Shown here piece by piece: positions 1 through 10,344 of a stretch of 64,000 nt of DNA. Within the stretch, counting starts at the first letter, position 1; each line of letters starts with the position of its first letter. This DNA is from Bartonella sp. M0283 (GTDB lineage Bacteria > Pseudomonadota > Alphaproteobacteria > Rhizobiales > Rhizobiaceae). The translations under genes were made by a program, and so were the position numbers. The notes under the pieces were generated by a model. That model was given only the letters and a program-made list of their open reading frames with translations. It ran no database searches and was not told the origin of the DNA. Location of the stretch: the NCBI RefSeq assembly GCF_016100455.1, contig NZ_JACFSK010000001.1, forward strand, positions 1,426,001 to 1,490,000, read 5' to 3'.

Positions 1-675
1 GATTTCTGCCGAAAGAGCTTTGAAGCGATTTGCCTGCCGTGACTGGCGCTTCAAACTTTCAATCCGTGACGAAAGATCTCCTACAACATCTTCAAGCCTA
101 TCAAGATTGCCTTCTGCCGCCTTTAGGCGCAATTCCGCTTCGTGACGGCGCGAATGAAGGCCCGAAATGCCTGCGGCTTCTTCCAATAAAGCACGGCGCG
201 CCTGCGGTTTTGCCTGTATAAGCTCACCGATACGGCCCTGACCGACCATGGAAGGAGAACGCGCACCCGTTGACTGGTCAGCAAACAATAACTGAACATC
301 TTTCGCCCGCACTTCTTTGCCATTGATCCGGTATACTGAACCTGAATCTCTCTCGATGCGGCGAGAAACCTGTAATTCGTCTGCATCATTAAAAGCCGCA
401 GGAGCGCTGCGATCGGAATTATCAAGAAACAGTGTGACTTCAGCAAAATTACGGGGCGGGCGTGTTGCAGAACCGGAAAAAATCACGTCATCCATACCGG
501 AAGCACGCATATTTTTATATGAATTCTCTCCCATGACCCAGCGAAGAGATTCAACAAGGTTCGATTTTCCACATCCGTTAGGGCCGACGACACCTGTTAG
601 CCCACGTTCTATCACGAATTCCTGGGCTTCAACAAAGGATTTAAAACCGACCAGTCGCAGTTTCGTAAACTGCAT
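1..675 (-). CDS. smc: Chromosome segregation ATPase SMC (5' part only)
   Basis: N-terminal 225 residues of SMC; the rest lies beyond the left edge of the window. SMC dimers with ScpA and ScpB form the condensin that organises and segregates the chromosome. The start at 675 gives the family's usual opening, [14 protein letters not shown]. The Walker A motif GPNGCGKSN follows near residues 31-39, then the GSATRPP and GRIGELI head-domain segments (the latter replacing the usual Q-loop context) and the start of the coiled coil. Transcription runs leftwards. A dsbA-like gene lies upstream on the same strand, separated by a terminator hairpin, so smc probably has its own promoter in the short gap. 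Identification is firm; only the 3' end is missing. Confidence 0.95.
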   Translation of the reverse strand, partial: MQFTKLRLVGFKSFVEAQEFVIERGLTGVVGPNGCGKSNLVESLRWVMGENSYKNMRASGMDDVIFSGSATRPPRNFAEVTLFLDNSDRSAPAAFNDADELQVSRRIERDSGSVYRINGKEVRAKDVQLLFADQSTGARSPSMVGQGRIGELIQAKPQARRALLEEAAGISGLHSRRHEAELRLKAAEGNLDRLEDVVGDLSSRIESLKRQSRQANRFKALSAEI

Positions 676-694
676 AAACCTACCTACAAATTAG

Positions 695-727
695 AAAAAG
701 GATGCAGCTCATCTTCTGCATCCTTTT
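695..727 (-). terminator. Intrinsic terminator after the dsbA-like gene
   Basis: A perfect 8-bp stem (GGATGCAG at 700-707 pairing with CTGCATCC at 716-723) with an 8-nt loop is flanked by A/T runs on both sides. It can act on either strand. It sits just past the stop of the minus-strand dsbA-like gene and before smc, so it most likely ends the dsbA-like transcript. Confidence 0.8.
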
Positions 728-741
728 TATGACATATTTTC

Positions 742-1434
742 TTATTTTAGAAAACTATCTATCACAGAAGACATCTCGTCCACAGACAATGCGCCTTCAT
801 ATTTCTTGCCATTGATAAAAAATGTCGGTGTCGAAGTAACGCCGAATTCTTTTCCACGTTCGAAAGAGCTTTTCACTTCATCCAGAACCGACTGGTTTTT
901 CAAACAGGCTTCCACGCCATTTTCGTCAAGTCCTGCCAAGGCTGCAATCTTTTTCAAAGGAGGCAATGCATCATCGGCGGCAGCCCATTCCATTTGCCGT
1001 TCAAAAAGAACCTGTATCATCGGAAAATAACGGTCTTCCGGAACACAGCGCGCGAGCATATAGCCGGCCTGTGCCCTTGCATCATAAGCAAATTCCCGAA
1101 ATACCAAACGTGCCTTGCCGGTTTTAATGTATTTGTCACGAATAGACGGCAATGTTTCTCTATAAAAATCTCCACAATGGGAACATGTGAGCGATGCATA
1201 TTCCACAATTGTTACCGGCGCATCAGCATTACCTTCTACCATTTCTTTGCCTTTGCCCGGTTCCAGCAGTTTTGCCATATCAACTGTACCGTTAGACTTG
1301 ACCTCGACTGTTTTGGTTTCCGCAGGTTTATTATCCGCGCCAAAAGAAGGCAAAATAGCAAAACAGGTCGTTGCCGCCAATCCGAAAGCGGCGGCAAAAC
1401 AACGGAGACGTCGACTGTTTTTCGTATTAAGCAT
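742..1434 (-). CDS. DsbA-family periplasmic thiol:disulfide oxidoreductase
   Basis: Protein of 230 residues with a basic N-terminus and hydrophobic segment (about residues 10-32) that reads as a signal peptide ending near FGA. The thioredoxin-fold active site CSHC is at C84-C87, preceded by VTIVEYASLT, and a late STPTFFINGK segment supplies the cis-proline loop. The fold (DSBA-like, thioredoxin_4) is that of BdbD/ScoA-type oxidoreductases, which form disulfides in exported proteins. I chose the ATG at 1434, with AAGG upstream, over an in-frame TTG ten codons earlier because the signal peptide then starts cleanly. It lies between DUF721 and smc. The substrate is unknown. Confidence 0.9.
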   Translation of the reverse strand: MLNTKNSRRLRCFAAAFGLAATTCFAILPSFGADNKPAETKTVEVKSNGTVDMAKLLEPGKGKEMVEGNADAPVTIVEYASLTCSHCGDFYRETLPSIRDKYIKTGKARLVFREFAYDARAQAGYMLARCVPEDRYFPMIQVLFERQMEWAAADDALPPLKKIAALAGLDENGVEACLKNQSVLDEVKSSFERGKEFGVTSTPTFFINGKKYEGALSVDEMSSVIDSFLK

Positions 1435-1534
1435 AATATTACCTTTTCTTTTTATTTCTTTCAAACTTGAAACTCGCTATTTAGAAGGCAAGCTTTATTA
1501 TTTTTATAAGTCATAGACCAATAATTGTCTTGAG

Positions 1535-2056
1535 CTAATTATTAATTTTTTTGTCACGAAGAGAATGTTTCTGTGAGAAAATAGATAGCCCCAAATCTTT
1601 CAGAGAATTCCGCAGAGCATCACTTTCTATCCGGCATGTAAGTTCGTCAATCCGCTTGCGATCATTGTCGTCAACCAAAAGAGGCTGCGAGCGGACGACT
1701 TCCTCTTTTTCAATCATATGTTGTTCTATTTTTATACGATTGATTGCAACAAAACCAAAAAATGCATTTATCCGCTGAAGAACCTCATTTGTTTCATGGG
1801 TTAAAATCATCGCCGCGTAAGCTTCGCAACCGACAACAAGAGTTGCCGGTTTAAATGGATCGTCGATGCTGGCGCGCCGTGCCCATATGATTTTCAAAGG
1901 CATTGTGCTATCAGCGATATCCTCGCCGACAAGAAGTGGCCAATTTGTCATAAGTTCAAGGCTAAGACCCGTTTTTTTACGTAAAATGGGATCAAGCAAT
2001 TTTGAACTTGTTTCAGCAAGTGAAGAAAAATGTCGTTTTTTTGGTTTCCACCCCAT
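1535..2056 (-). CDS. DUF721 (DciA-like) family protein
   Basis: Protein of 173 residues matching the alphaproteobacterial DUF721 family. The N-terminal half carries the family core: a conserved tryptophan segment with NWPLLVGEDIADSTMP, then LVVGCEAYAAMILTHE. This resembles the domain of DciA, which helps load the replicative helicase. The C-terminal half is charged and less conserved. The start overlaps the upstream epimerase stop by one base (TAATG), so the two are probably co-translated. Its role in this lineage is inferred from the family and not visible from a catalytic motif. Confidence 0.75.
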   Translation of the reverse strand: MGWKPKKRHFSSLAETSSKLLDPILRKKTGLSLELMTNWPLLVGEDIADSTMPLKIIWARRASIDDPFKPATLVVGCEAYAAMILTHETNEVLQRINAFFGFVAINRIKIEQHMIEKEEVVRSQPLLVDDNDRKRIDELTCRIESDALRNSLKDLGLSIFSQKHSLRDKKINN

Positions 2057-3030
2057 TATTTGCCCTGATAATATTTAAACCAGTCAACGAATCTTGCCAT
2101 GCCTTCCGTGATCGACACTGTCGGATGAAAATCCAAATCCCTTTCAGCCCTTGAAATATCGGCATAAGTCCTTTCAACGTCCGCTGGCGGCATAGGACAA
2201 AGTTCGGTAAATGCTTTTTTCCCTGTTGCCTCTTCGATAGCTGCAACAAATTCCAATAGCTGAACCGGTTGGTTATTGCCGAGATTATAGATATCGGCCA
2301 CTTTTTCCGGTTCATTTATAATGTTTTGTACCACAGACGTAACACCGCGCACAATATCGTCAATAAAGGTAAAATCACGTTGCATTTTACCGTAGTTAAA
2401 AAGTTTTATCGGACGACCAGCCAGAATAGCATCAGTAAAAAGCCAGGGAGCCATATCGGGTCTTCCCCAAGGGCCATAGACGGTAAAAAACCTTAATCCG
2501 CTTGTTTTGAGCTTGTGAACATGGGCATAGGAGCGGGCAAGTAACTCACCGGCCCTTTTTGTTGCAGCATAAACCGAAACCGGATCATCCACTCTGTCTT
2601 CTTCAGAAAAGGGTATCTTTTTGTTAGCACCATATACAGATGACGAGCTCGCATAAACAACCGGTGGACAGGACTCAAACTTCAATGCTTGTTCGAAGAT
2701 TCTGACTTCACCTTCGACATTTGCACTTACATATGCAGAAGGATTTTCTATGGAGTAACGCACGCCGGCCTGTGCCGCCAAATGAACAATAACATCTACA
2801 TTTTTTTCATTGCCTATAGCCTGTTCGACTTGTTCTTTATTGGCTATGTCGGCTTTAACAAAACGAAACGACGCATTGTCACCGATATTCTTTAAACGTG
2901 CTTTTTTCAACTCCACGGAATAATAAGCATTCAGGTTATCGACCCCGACAACCTCGAAACCTTGCCGCAGCAATTCTTTTGTCGTTGCAAAACCAATGAA
3001 ACCGGCTGCACCTGTGACAATTGCTTTCAT
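2056..3030 (-). CDS. UDP-glucuronate 4-epimerase-like NAD-dependent sugar epimerase
   Basis: Extended short-chain dehydrogenase/reductase of 324 residues. The NAD-binding GAAGFIG glycine motif is at residues 7-13. The catalytic set follows: the SSSSVYG serine region and YAATK (YxxxK). A C-terminal PADVERTYADIS segment is typical of UDP-glucuronate 4-epimerases such as LspL/GAE. These convert UDP-glucuronate to UDP-galacturonate for lipopolysaccharide or capsule. The gene overlaps the glycosyltransferase upstream by 4 bp (ATGA) and DUF721 downstream by 1 bp. The pairing with a LOS-type glycosyltransferase fits a role in surface glycan decoration. Another UDP-sugar 4-epimerase specificity cannot be excluded. 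Confidence 0.85.
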   Translation of the reverse strand: MKAIVTGAAGFIGFATTKELLRQGFEVVGVDNLNAYYSVELKKARLKNIGDNASFRFVKADIANKEQVEQAIGNEKNVDVIVHLAAQAGVRYSIENPSAYVSANVEGEVRIFEQALKFESCPPVVYASSSSVYGANKKIPFSEEDRVDDPVSVYAATKRAGELLARSYAHVHKLKTSGLRFFTVYGPWGRPDMAPWLFTDAILAGRPIKLFNYGKMQRDFTFIDDIVRGVTSVVQNIINEPEKVADIYNLGNNQPVQLLEFVAAIEEATGKKAFTELCPMPPADVERTYADISRAERDLDFHPTVSITEGMARFVDWFKYYQGK

Positions 3031-3794
3031 TTTTTCACCCTAACTCGAAATTTCAAACCGGAAGGCTGAAGCCCATAAATGATACGACGGATATAATCCG
3101 ATATCCGGAAAAACAGGGTTCCTATCCGTTTCCATTTCGGTAACTGCATATTACGATAGGTTTTTCTTCCCTCCACGATTGTCGAATGATCGATATGAAA
3201 AAATTTTACGATATTCTTGTTTGTCGAGAAAGCTTTGTACCCGCTCCAACCGCGTTCAAGCGCAACATCATAAGGAAGACGCATCGGCGTCAATTTATCA
3301 AGAAGCTTCTTCGCCCCCTCGCGGGTTACCATATAGGCTGCGGAGCTCCCCAACGGGCCATGCAAATATCGGCCGATAGACACATCATCGGTAATATCCA
3401 TCATTTTATGAAAAATCCGGTTACGATGATTGGCAAATTTTATGACATCCCACCCTTCGACCTCAGAGAGCTTGCCGATAATTTTGTTAAAGTCCTGATT
3501 AAATCCAACATCGTCTTCTGTGATAACGGCATAAGGAGACTGGCCATTTGCAATAACCGACAGTGCTTTAAGATGACTTAAATAGCACCCGGCTTCTCCA
3601 GGTAGAATATGCTTCCCGTGGCAACGGTGGAACCCTTTAACATCAATTTCAGGCGAATTTTGAAAATCGATCGTGCTGCCGTCAACCGCGCTTATGCGAT
3701 GATAATCAAGTCCCGCCGTTTCGGCTGATTGCGCGGCTTTGCTGAAGCGTTCTTTCGAACGATCAAGATTGATAATATAAACGGGAATATTCAC
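3027..3794 (-). CDS. Glycosyltransferase family 25 (LPS/LOS type)
   Basis: Protein of 255 residues opening with the family signature IPVYIINLDRSKERF, followed by an AVDG segment, the EDDVGF acidic motif (probable metal/nucleotide-sugar site, near residue 93), and LSHLKAL. This is the GT25 family, which includes the Haemophilus and Neisseria LOS galactosyltransferases. It acts on the cytoplasmic side in lipo-oligosaccharide assembly. No membrane segment is obvious; the C-terminus is very basic (RRIIYGL, KFRVRVKK), suitable for membrane-surface contact. It overlaps the UDP-glucuronate 4-epimerase by 4 bp, so the epimerase may make its donor sugar. Donor and acceptor are not readable from sequence. 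Confidence 0.85.
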   Translation of the reverse strand: MNIPVYIINLDRSKERFSKAAQSAETAGLDYHRISAVDGSTIDFQNSPEIDVKGFHRCHGKHILPGEAGCYLSHLKALSVIANGQSPYAVITEDDVGFNQDFNKIIGKLSEVEGWDVIKFANHRNRIFHKMMDITDDVSIGRYLHGPLGSSAAYMVTREGAKKLLDKLTPMRLPYDVALERGWSGYKAFSTNKNIVKFFHIDHSTIVEGRKTYRNMQLPKWKRIGTLFFRISDYIRRIIYGLQPSGLKFRVRVKK

Positions 3795-4429
3795 GGTGCC
3801 CTCGACAATGAATTTACGAAAACGGGTTCAAACGGACACAGCGCCATTCTCGACCTTAGCTCTAAAAAACGGTTGCCAAATTAAACATTTACAGTGCCGA
3901 TGTAAACCATTTTGATTGCCTGACATAGGTTCAAAAATATTTTGGAGGCATTCTAATAATCATAGAGCCGATATCAAAAACCTCGTTTTATTACGAATTA
4001 TCTATTTCAAACGATAAGCTCGCCAACCGAACACATTTACGAGATAGGGATTGCTTATCGTTTTATCGTGGTTTTAAGAAACTTTTTCGGGCGTTTTAAC
4101 AGTTTATCAGTCACCGAAGGGTCCTAGCCTCATACTCCTTAACAATCTAAAAGGTTGCTCTGGAATATCCACCTAACACTCCTGCGACCATCGTTCCATC
4201 TGTCGGGTAATTATGAATTTCTAAGGATATATTTTTTACAAGATTCCCGCTAACGTCAAAGTCGATATGTTTGATTGTTTTATTGGGCTGTTTCGTCAGA
4301 CATCTGCCACAACCTGATGTCACCAAAACGCTTTATTTTTCTCACATAGGAAGGCTCAAAACGGAGATAGCGGCATTAGCCGCTACCTTTTCTTTTGATT
4401 TTTTAGATAAATTATGGTTGGAGAAATTC
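3795..4429. other. Intergenic region with a long inverted repeat
   Basis: About 635 bp between the divergent glycosyltransferase and mutY with no supported gene. An exact 11-bp inverted repeat (AAACGATAAGC at 4009-4019 and its complement at 4053-4063, 33-nt spacer) is the only clear structure. Promoters for both flanking genes should lie here. An open frame continues upstream of mutY but has no start with a ribosome binding site and no family resemblance. Confidence 0.5.
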
Positions 4430-5536
4430 ATGACAGATTTTTCCGACAAGCTACTTTTCTGGTATGATCACTATCATAGAACATTACCATGGCGAATTGC
4501 TCCGGCTGATATTTTGAAGGGTGAAAAACCTGATCCTTATCGGGTTTGGCTCTCGGAAGTGATGTTGCAACAAACCACCGTCGAAGCTGTAAAACCGTAT
4601 TTCAAGAAGTTTGTCACCAAATGGCCTGATGTTTTTAGTCTTGCGAAAGCCGATCTCGAAGATGTGCTGAAAGCATGGGCCGGCCTTGGTTACTATTCGC
4701 GCGCAAGAAACCTTAAACAATGTGCTAACCAGGTTGCAAGCGACTATGATGGCGTATTCCCGTGTTCGCTCGAAAAGTTGAAAAAACTTCCCGGAATTGG
4801 CGATTATACAGCGGCAGCTATTCTTTCTATCGCCTATAATCAGCCGGCTGCCGTCGTTGACGGCAATGTAGAACGGATTGTTGCCCGCCTGTTCGCCATT
4901 GAGGAGCCATTGCCGCAGGCAAAAGCAATTATAAAAAACAAGACGCAAGATCTGACACCATCTACACGTTGTGGAGATTTTGCACAGAGCATGATGGATT
5001 TAGGTGCATCAATCTGTACTCCGCGTGAACCAAAATGCATGATTTGCCCTGTCGAAAGCCTTTGCAAAGCGAAGAAAATAGCAAGGCCCGAAGCATTTCC
5101 TGTCAAACCGCCAAAGATAAAGAGGCCACAACGTCACGGCGTTGCTTTTGTAGCATTAAGCAAAAATGATGAAATCTATCTGGAAAAACGGCATAGTTCA
5201 GGACTGCTTGGAGGAATGACACAAATCCCCAATCAGTTCGGCGATCAACAAACTTATTCTGTTGCTGACGCCCCGTTTAGCGAAAAATGGTTATTCAAAG
5301 GACAAGCTCATCATATTTTTACCCATTTTTCTCTCACGCTTGATGTTTATTTGGCAGAAAATGTCGAAAAAACACGAGCCGGAAACGGTTGGTGGTGCCG
5401 GTTAGATCAGCTCGGCAATGAAGCATTGCCAACAGTCATGAAAAAAGCAATTGCTGTTGCCTTTCCGGAAATTTTTAAATCGGAAAAAAGAAAAAATCGA
5501 ACACCACAAAAACACGCGCTGCAATTTTCAAAATAA
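4430..5536 (+). CDS. mutY: A/G-specific adenine glycosylase MutY
   Basis: Protein of 368 residues that removes adenine mispaired with 8-oxoguanine in base-excision repair. Visible features are the WLSEVMLQQT segment with the catalytic glutamate, the helix-hairpin-helix LPGIGDYTA, the catalytic aspartate context VVDGNVERI, and a [4Fe-4S] cluster C196-x6-C203-x2-C206-x5-C212. A C-terminal NUDIX-like domain for 8-oxoG recognition follows (GVAFVALSKND onward). The ATG at 4430 was preferred to an open extension to 4271. It has a GGAG ribosome binding site and gives the conserved start just before the LPWR motif. A strong terminator follows the gene. Confidence 0.95.
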   Translation: MTDFSDKLLFWYDHYHRTLPWRIAPADILKGEKPDPYRVWLSEVMLQQTTVEAVKPYFKKFVTKWPDVFSLAKADLEDVLKAWAGLGYYSRARNLKQCANQVASDYDGVFPCSLEKLKKLPGIGDYTAAAILSIAYNQPAAVVDGNVERIVARLFAIEEPLPQAKAIIKNKTQDLTPSTRCGDFAQSMMDLGASICTPREPKCMICPVESLCKAKKIARPEAFPVKPPKIKRPQRHGVAFVALSKNDEIYLEKRHSSGLLGGMTQIPNQFGDQQTYSVADAPFSEKWLFKGQAHHIFTHFSLTLDVYLAENVEKTRAGNGWWCRLDQLGNEALPTVMKKAIAVAFPEIFKSEKRKNRTPQKHALQFSK

Positions 5537-5558
5537 TTCAAAAATAAGCGCAAAAATA

Positions 5559-5596
5559 AAAAGGCGGCGCAATTCATGCGCACGCCTTTTTTTGTA
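5559..5596 (+). terminator. Intrinsic terminator of mutY
   Basis: A GC-rich hairpin (AAAGGCGGCGCA / TGCGCACGCCTTT with a short ATTCA loop and one bulge) is followed by seven T residues, about 25 bp past the mutY stop. The mirrored A-run suggests it may also serve the convergent ccrM transcript. Confidence 0.85.
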
Positions 5597-5632
5597 AGAC
5601 CGGAGACTGGAGGTTATCCGGCCGTTCGAATT

Positions 5633-7129
<1,497 letters not shown>

Positions 7130-7822
7130 ATGCCGCAGATAGATCTTGTTATTTTTGATTGTGATGGAGTCCTTGTTGATTCGGAATATCTGGCGGCCCA
7201 GATTGAATCTGAATTACTGGCAATAGAAGGTTATGAAATAACACCCGAAGAAATATCGGAACGTTATGCAGGGCTTATTTTCCTTGATATTCTTAAAGAA
7301 ATTGAAAAACATTCGGATGTTCCCCTGTCCGTCAGCCTGATTGAAAAAGTGCCTGAACTTTTCAAAAAGCGTATGAAAGACGAGTTGCTTGGAATTGACG
7401 GTGCGCGCGAGGCCGTCGAAGCTGTTGCCAAACTCTATCCTTATTGTATCTGTTCCAATTCGAAGAGCCAAGACATAAAACATATGCTGACGATTGTTGG
7501 CCTATATGATCTCTTTGAAAACAAGATTTTTTCTGCACCAGAAGTTGGAACGAAAAAAGTAAAGCCGGCTCCCGATGTCTATCTTTATGCGGCAAAAAAA
7601 ATGCACGCAAAGCCTGAAAATACAATTGTTATCGAAGATTCGGTTCATGGCGTTCGCGGTGCCGTAAAAGCCGGAATGCGTGTTGTCGGCTTTACTGGCG
7701 GCTCCCACGCTTATCACGGCCTTGCCGATGTTTTAACCGAAGCGGGAGCTGAAACAGTCATTGCACATCACGTTGATCTACCGGCCGTACTCAAAGCTTT
7801 GTCCGAGTGGAAAGATATATGA
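7130..7822 (+). CDS. HAD-superfamily hydrolase (phosphatase/phosphomutase-like)
   Basis: Protein of 230 residues with all four HAD motifs. Motif I is FDCDGVLVDSE (nucleophile and acid/base aspartates near residues 9-11), motif II is CSNSKS, motif III is the KPAPDVYLYAAKK lysine, and motif IV is VIEDSVHGVRGA. The helical cap between motifs I and II makes it subfamily IA, as in phosphoglycolate phosphatase and beta-phosphoglucomutase. The exact substrate cannot be read from the sequence. It stands alone, is transcribed away from ccrM, and is followed by a terminator hairpin. Confidence 0.85.
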   Translation: MPQIDLVIFDCDGVLVDSEYLAAQIESELLAIEGYEITPEEISERYAGLIFLDILKEIEKHSDVPLSVSLIEKVPELFKKRMKDELLGIDGAREAVEAVAKLYPYCICSNSKSQDIKHMLTIVGLYDLFENKIFSAPEVGTKKVKPAPDVYLYAAKKMHAKPENTIVIEDSVHGVRGAVKAGMRVVGFTGGSHAYHGLADVLTEAGAETVIAHHVDLPAVLKALSEWKDI

Positions 7823-8007
7823 GCCACTGCGTTTGACGGTCACAATGGCTAAGCGAGAATAGTTCTTTTAGGATTATTCGATGTTGGCATTTTGAACGTG
7901 CCAAGTTTACGATGTCTGAAAGTGCTGTTTCATTTAGCCGGAAATCTTTCGGTGCTTAACAGATTATCTCTTCAAAAGATGGTTAAGTCGCGAAAATACT
8001 CATAAAA

Positions 8008-8040
8008 ACACCGGAAGTGCTATAGTCTTCCGGCGTTTTG
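8008..8040. terminator. Bidirectional terminator between HAD and lipoprotein genes
   Basis: A perfect 7-bp stem CCGGAAG (8011-8017) / CTTCCGG (8027-8033) with a 9-nt loop is bordered by AAAAACA on the left and CGTTTTG on the right. It lies between two convergent genes. A second, weaker copy of the flanking GTAACTT text follows at 8040-8065. Confidence 0.65.
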
Positions 8041-8130
8041 TAACTTCAGGTGCTTTGTAACTTAGGGCGTTTTATAAGGGGCAAGGAAGTTCCGTTTTGC
8101 CGGAAGCTCCCCCGCATTTCTTGCAAGCAA

Positions 8131-8676
8131 TTATTTTTTCTGATCTCTGTCATATCCGACAAAAACCCGGATATTTTTCGCTGTCGGTTTTGGAAATGAA
8201 ATTTGATCGTCCGAAAAGATGAATTGTGTTGCATCAACCCCGTTACTGATTTCAACAGGATAATTACGCAATTTCGAATAGATCACTGAATCGCCTTGCA
8301 TAACTGTGACCCGTATCGGGAGTGACACTGTACCTTTTTTAAACATCGGACCGGGAACCACCCGCCCCGAGGCTGCAACCTTCATGGATAAAGTTGTGTC
8401 CGTGGTGTCGCAGGTTCTGGTCACGTCTCTTATCGCCGCCTGATACATGACTTTATTGGCGTCACCCTCGCCGCCACGTTCATAAACATCATAAAACGCC
8501 GTATTGTCGCGCATGAGAACGATGGGACAATAGGCACGCAATTGTGCTTCGGTAATCTTTGGCTCGGGCGGCACATTGTCAATTTTCTTATGGATAAAGC
8601 ATCCCGAAAGAAGTGACGAAGCAGCAATCATAAGGCCAAAGCCGAATGAAAAACGATAAATCGAATTTTTATCCAT
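8131..8676 (-). CDS. Conserved outer-membrane-type lipoprotein
   Basis: Protein of 181 residues with an N-terminal signal (basic start, hydrophobic run) ending in the lipobox LLSG-C, so the mature protein should be lipid-anchored. The body contains the segment AYCPIVLMRDNTAFYDVY and the stretch MKVAASGRVVPGPMFKKG, a pattern I associate with a conserved Hyphomicrobiales lipoprotein family of unknown function. The ATG at 8676 was chosen over a TTG six codons upstream because it has an AGGAAAG ribosome binding site about 8 bases away. It is convergent with the HAD gene and divergent from thrC. Confidence 0.75.
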   Translation of the reverse strand: MDKNSIYRFSFGFGLMIAASSLLSGCFIHKKIDNVPPEPKITEAQLRAYCPIVLMRDNTAFYDVYERGGEGDANKVMYQAAIRDVTRTCDTTDTTLSMKVAASGRVVPGPMFKKGTVSLPIRVTVMQGDSVIYSKLRNYPVEISNGVDATQFIFSDDQISFPKPTAKNIRVFVGYDRDQKK

Positions 8677-8866
8677 GAAGTGGACTTTCCTCAACTAGTA
8701 AACCTGGTCTATATCAGCGTTTGAAAAGAGTGATTTGTTGTTGTCTCGCTTTTTATATATTTTGGCAAGTCCGGCTAAAATAGAAGACCTTTTCAATCCC
8801 GTAAAGGTTGTAAAATAGTGCGATAGCAAACAATTTACGTTTGTTTATAAGCCGAGGAGTATGTGA

Positions 8867-10264
8867 ATGAAATATATCAGCACGAGAGCCAATGCGCCGG
8901 TACTCGGCTTTTCCGATACAGTTATGACCGGTCTCGCGCGTGACGGCGGGCTTTATTTACCTGAAACTTATCCGCATTTTTCACCCTCTTCGTTAAAAGC
9001 TTTGCGGGGGAAATCCTATGCAACAATTGCCAAGACCCTTCTTTGGCCGTTTGTAGAGGGAGATATCGAGCGCGTCGATTTCGATTCCATGGTTGACGAA
9101 GCCTATCAGACATTCCGTCATCCTGCAGTTTGCCCTCTTGTCCAGACCAATACAAATGAATTCATACTTGAACTCTTTCATGGTCGCACCTTGGCATTCA
9201 AAGATGTTGCGATGCAATTGCTTGGCCGATTGATGGATCATATATTAAACCGGAAGAACAAGCGGGCAACCATTATCGGTGCAACATCAGGTGATACCGG
9301 CGGAGCTGCAATTGAAGCCTTTGCCGGACGTGAGCGCTGCGATATTTTTATACTTTTTCCAAAAGGTCACGTATCGCCGGTGCAACAACGCCAGATGACA
9401 ACCAATAAAAATGCCAATGTCCATGCACTGGCTATTGAAGGAAACTTCGATGATTGTCAGGCATTGGTAAAGGCGATGTTTAACGACCACGCTTTCCGCG
9501 ATAAAACGGCTCTTTCCGGCGTCAATTCGATCAATTGGGCGCGTATCATGGCGCAAATAGTCTATTACTTTACTTCGGCAATTTCGCTTGGTGCTCCTGA
9601 CAGAGCGATTTCGTTTACTGTTCCTACCGGTAATTTTGGCGATATTTTTGCAGCCTTTGTTGCTTCCCGTATGGGGCTTCCCATTGCCCATCTCGTCATT
9701 GCAACAAACGACAATGATATTCTGGTGCGTACACTTGCAACGGGGGTCTACAAAATCCACTCGTTGAAACATACCACCTCTCCATCGATGGATATTCAGG
9801 TTTCCTCCAATTTCGAACGGTTGTTATTTGAAGCTTCGGGGCGCGATGCTGTATTAATCCGCAATGCGATGGAAAGTTTGAAACAGTCCGGCGAATTCCG
9901 GATTGAGCAAAACGCACTTGAAAAAATACGCACCCTCTTTTCGGCCGGTCGCTCCACTGAAACAGAAACCGCCCATATGATCGACCGACTTTACAAGGAA
10001 AGCCATTATCTAGCCGATCCGCATACAGCCATAGCTATCAAAGTTGCGCGTGAACATTTGGAAGAAACCATTCCTATGGTGGTTCTTTCAACCGCTCATC
10101 CGGCAAAATTTCCCGATGCAGTGAAGGCATCGTGCGGCATAACGCCGAAACTTCCTCATTGGCTCGACGGACTTATGGAAAGACCCGAGCATTATGAAAC
10201 ACTCAAGAATGATGAAAAAATATTGAAAGATTACATTGGCAGCAAGTCACGCGCCTGCCATTAA
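8867..10264 (+). CDS. thrC: Threonine synthase
   Basis: Protein of 465 residues converting O-phosphohomoserine to threonine, the last step of threonine synthesis. The N-terminal MKYISTRANAPVLGFSD and ARDGGLYLPE segments and the pyridoxal-phosphate lysine in TLAFKDVAMQ are characteristic, as is the phosphate loop ATSGDTGGAAIEAF. The length fits the fungal/proteobacterial class. It starts a plus-strand cluster with the M16 peptidase (80 bp gap), an acetyltransferase and a GGDEF-EAL protein. Homoserine kinase thrB lies about 7 kb away on the other strand. Confidence 0.96.
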   Translation: MKYISTRANAPVLGFSDTVMTGLARDGGLYLPETYPHFSPSSLKALRGKSYATIAKTLLWPFVEGDIERVDFDSMVDEAYQTFRHPAVCPLVQTNTNEFILELFHGRTLAFKDVAMQLLGRLMDHILNRKNKRATIIGATSGDTGGAAIEAFAGRERCDIFILFPKGHVSPVQQRQMTTNKNANVHALAIEGNFDDCQALVKAMFNDHAFRDKTALSGVNSINWARIMAQIVYYFTSAISLGAPDRAISFTVPTGNFGDIFAAFVASRMGLPIAHLVIATNDNDILVRTLATGVYKIHSLKHTTSPSMDIQVSSNFERLLFEASGRDAVLIRNAMESLKQSGEFRIEQNALEKIRTLFSAGRSTETETAHMIDRLYKESHYLADPHTAIAIKVAREHLEETIPMVVLSTAHPAKFPDAVKASCGITPKLPHWLDGLMERPEHYETLKNDEKILKDYIGSKSRACH

Positions 10265-10344
10265 CCCTGTTCATTTTTTCTAAAAGACAGAAAACGCATA
10301 ATGTGGTTTTTTATTAAAGTTTTGAATGAAGGAGTTTCGCACGT

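Noticed and set aside
4271..4429. N-terminal extension of mutY to 4271
   Set aside because: The extra 53 residues have no ribosome binding site and no match to MutY proteins, whereas the ATG at 4430 has GGAG and the conserved start.
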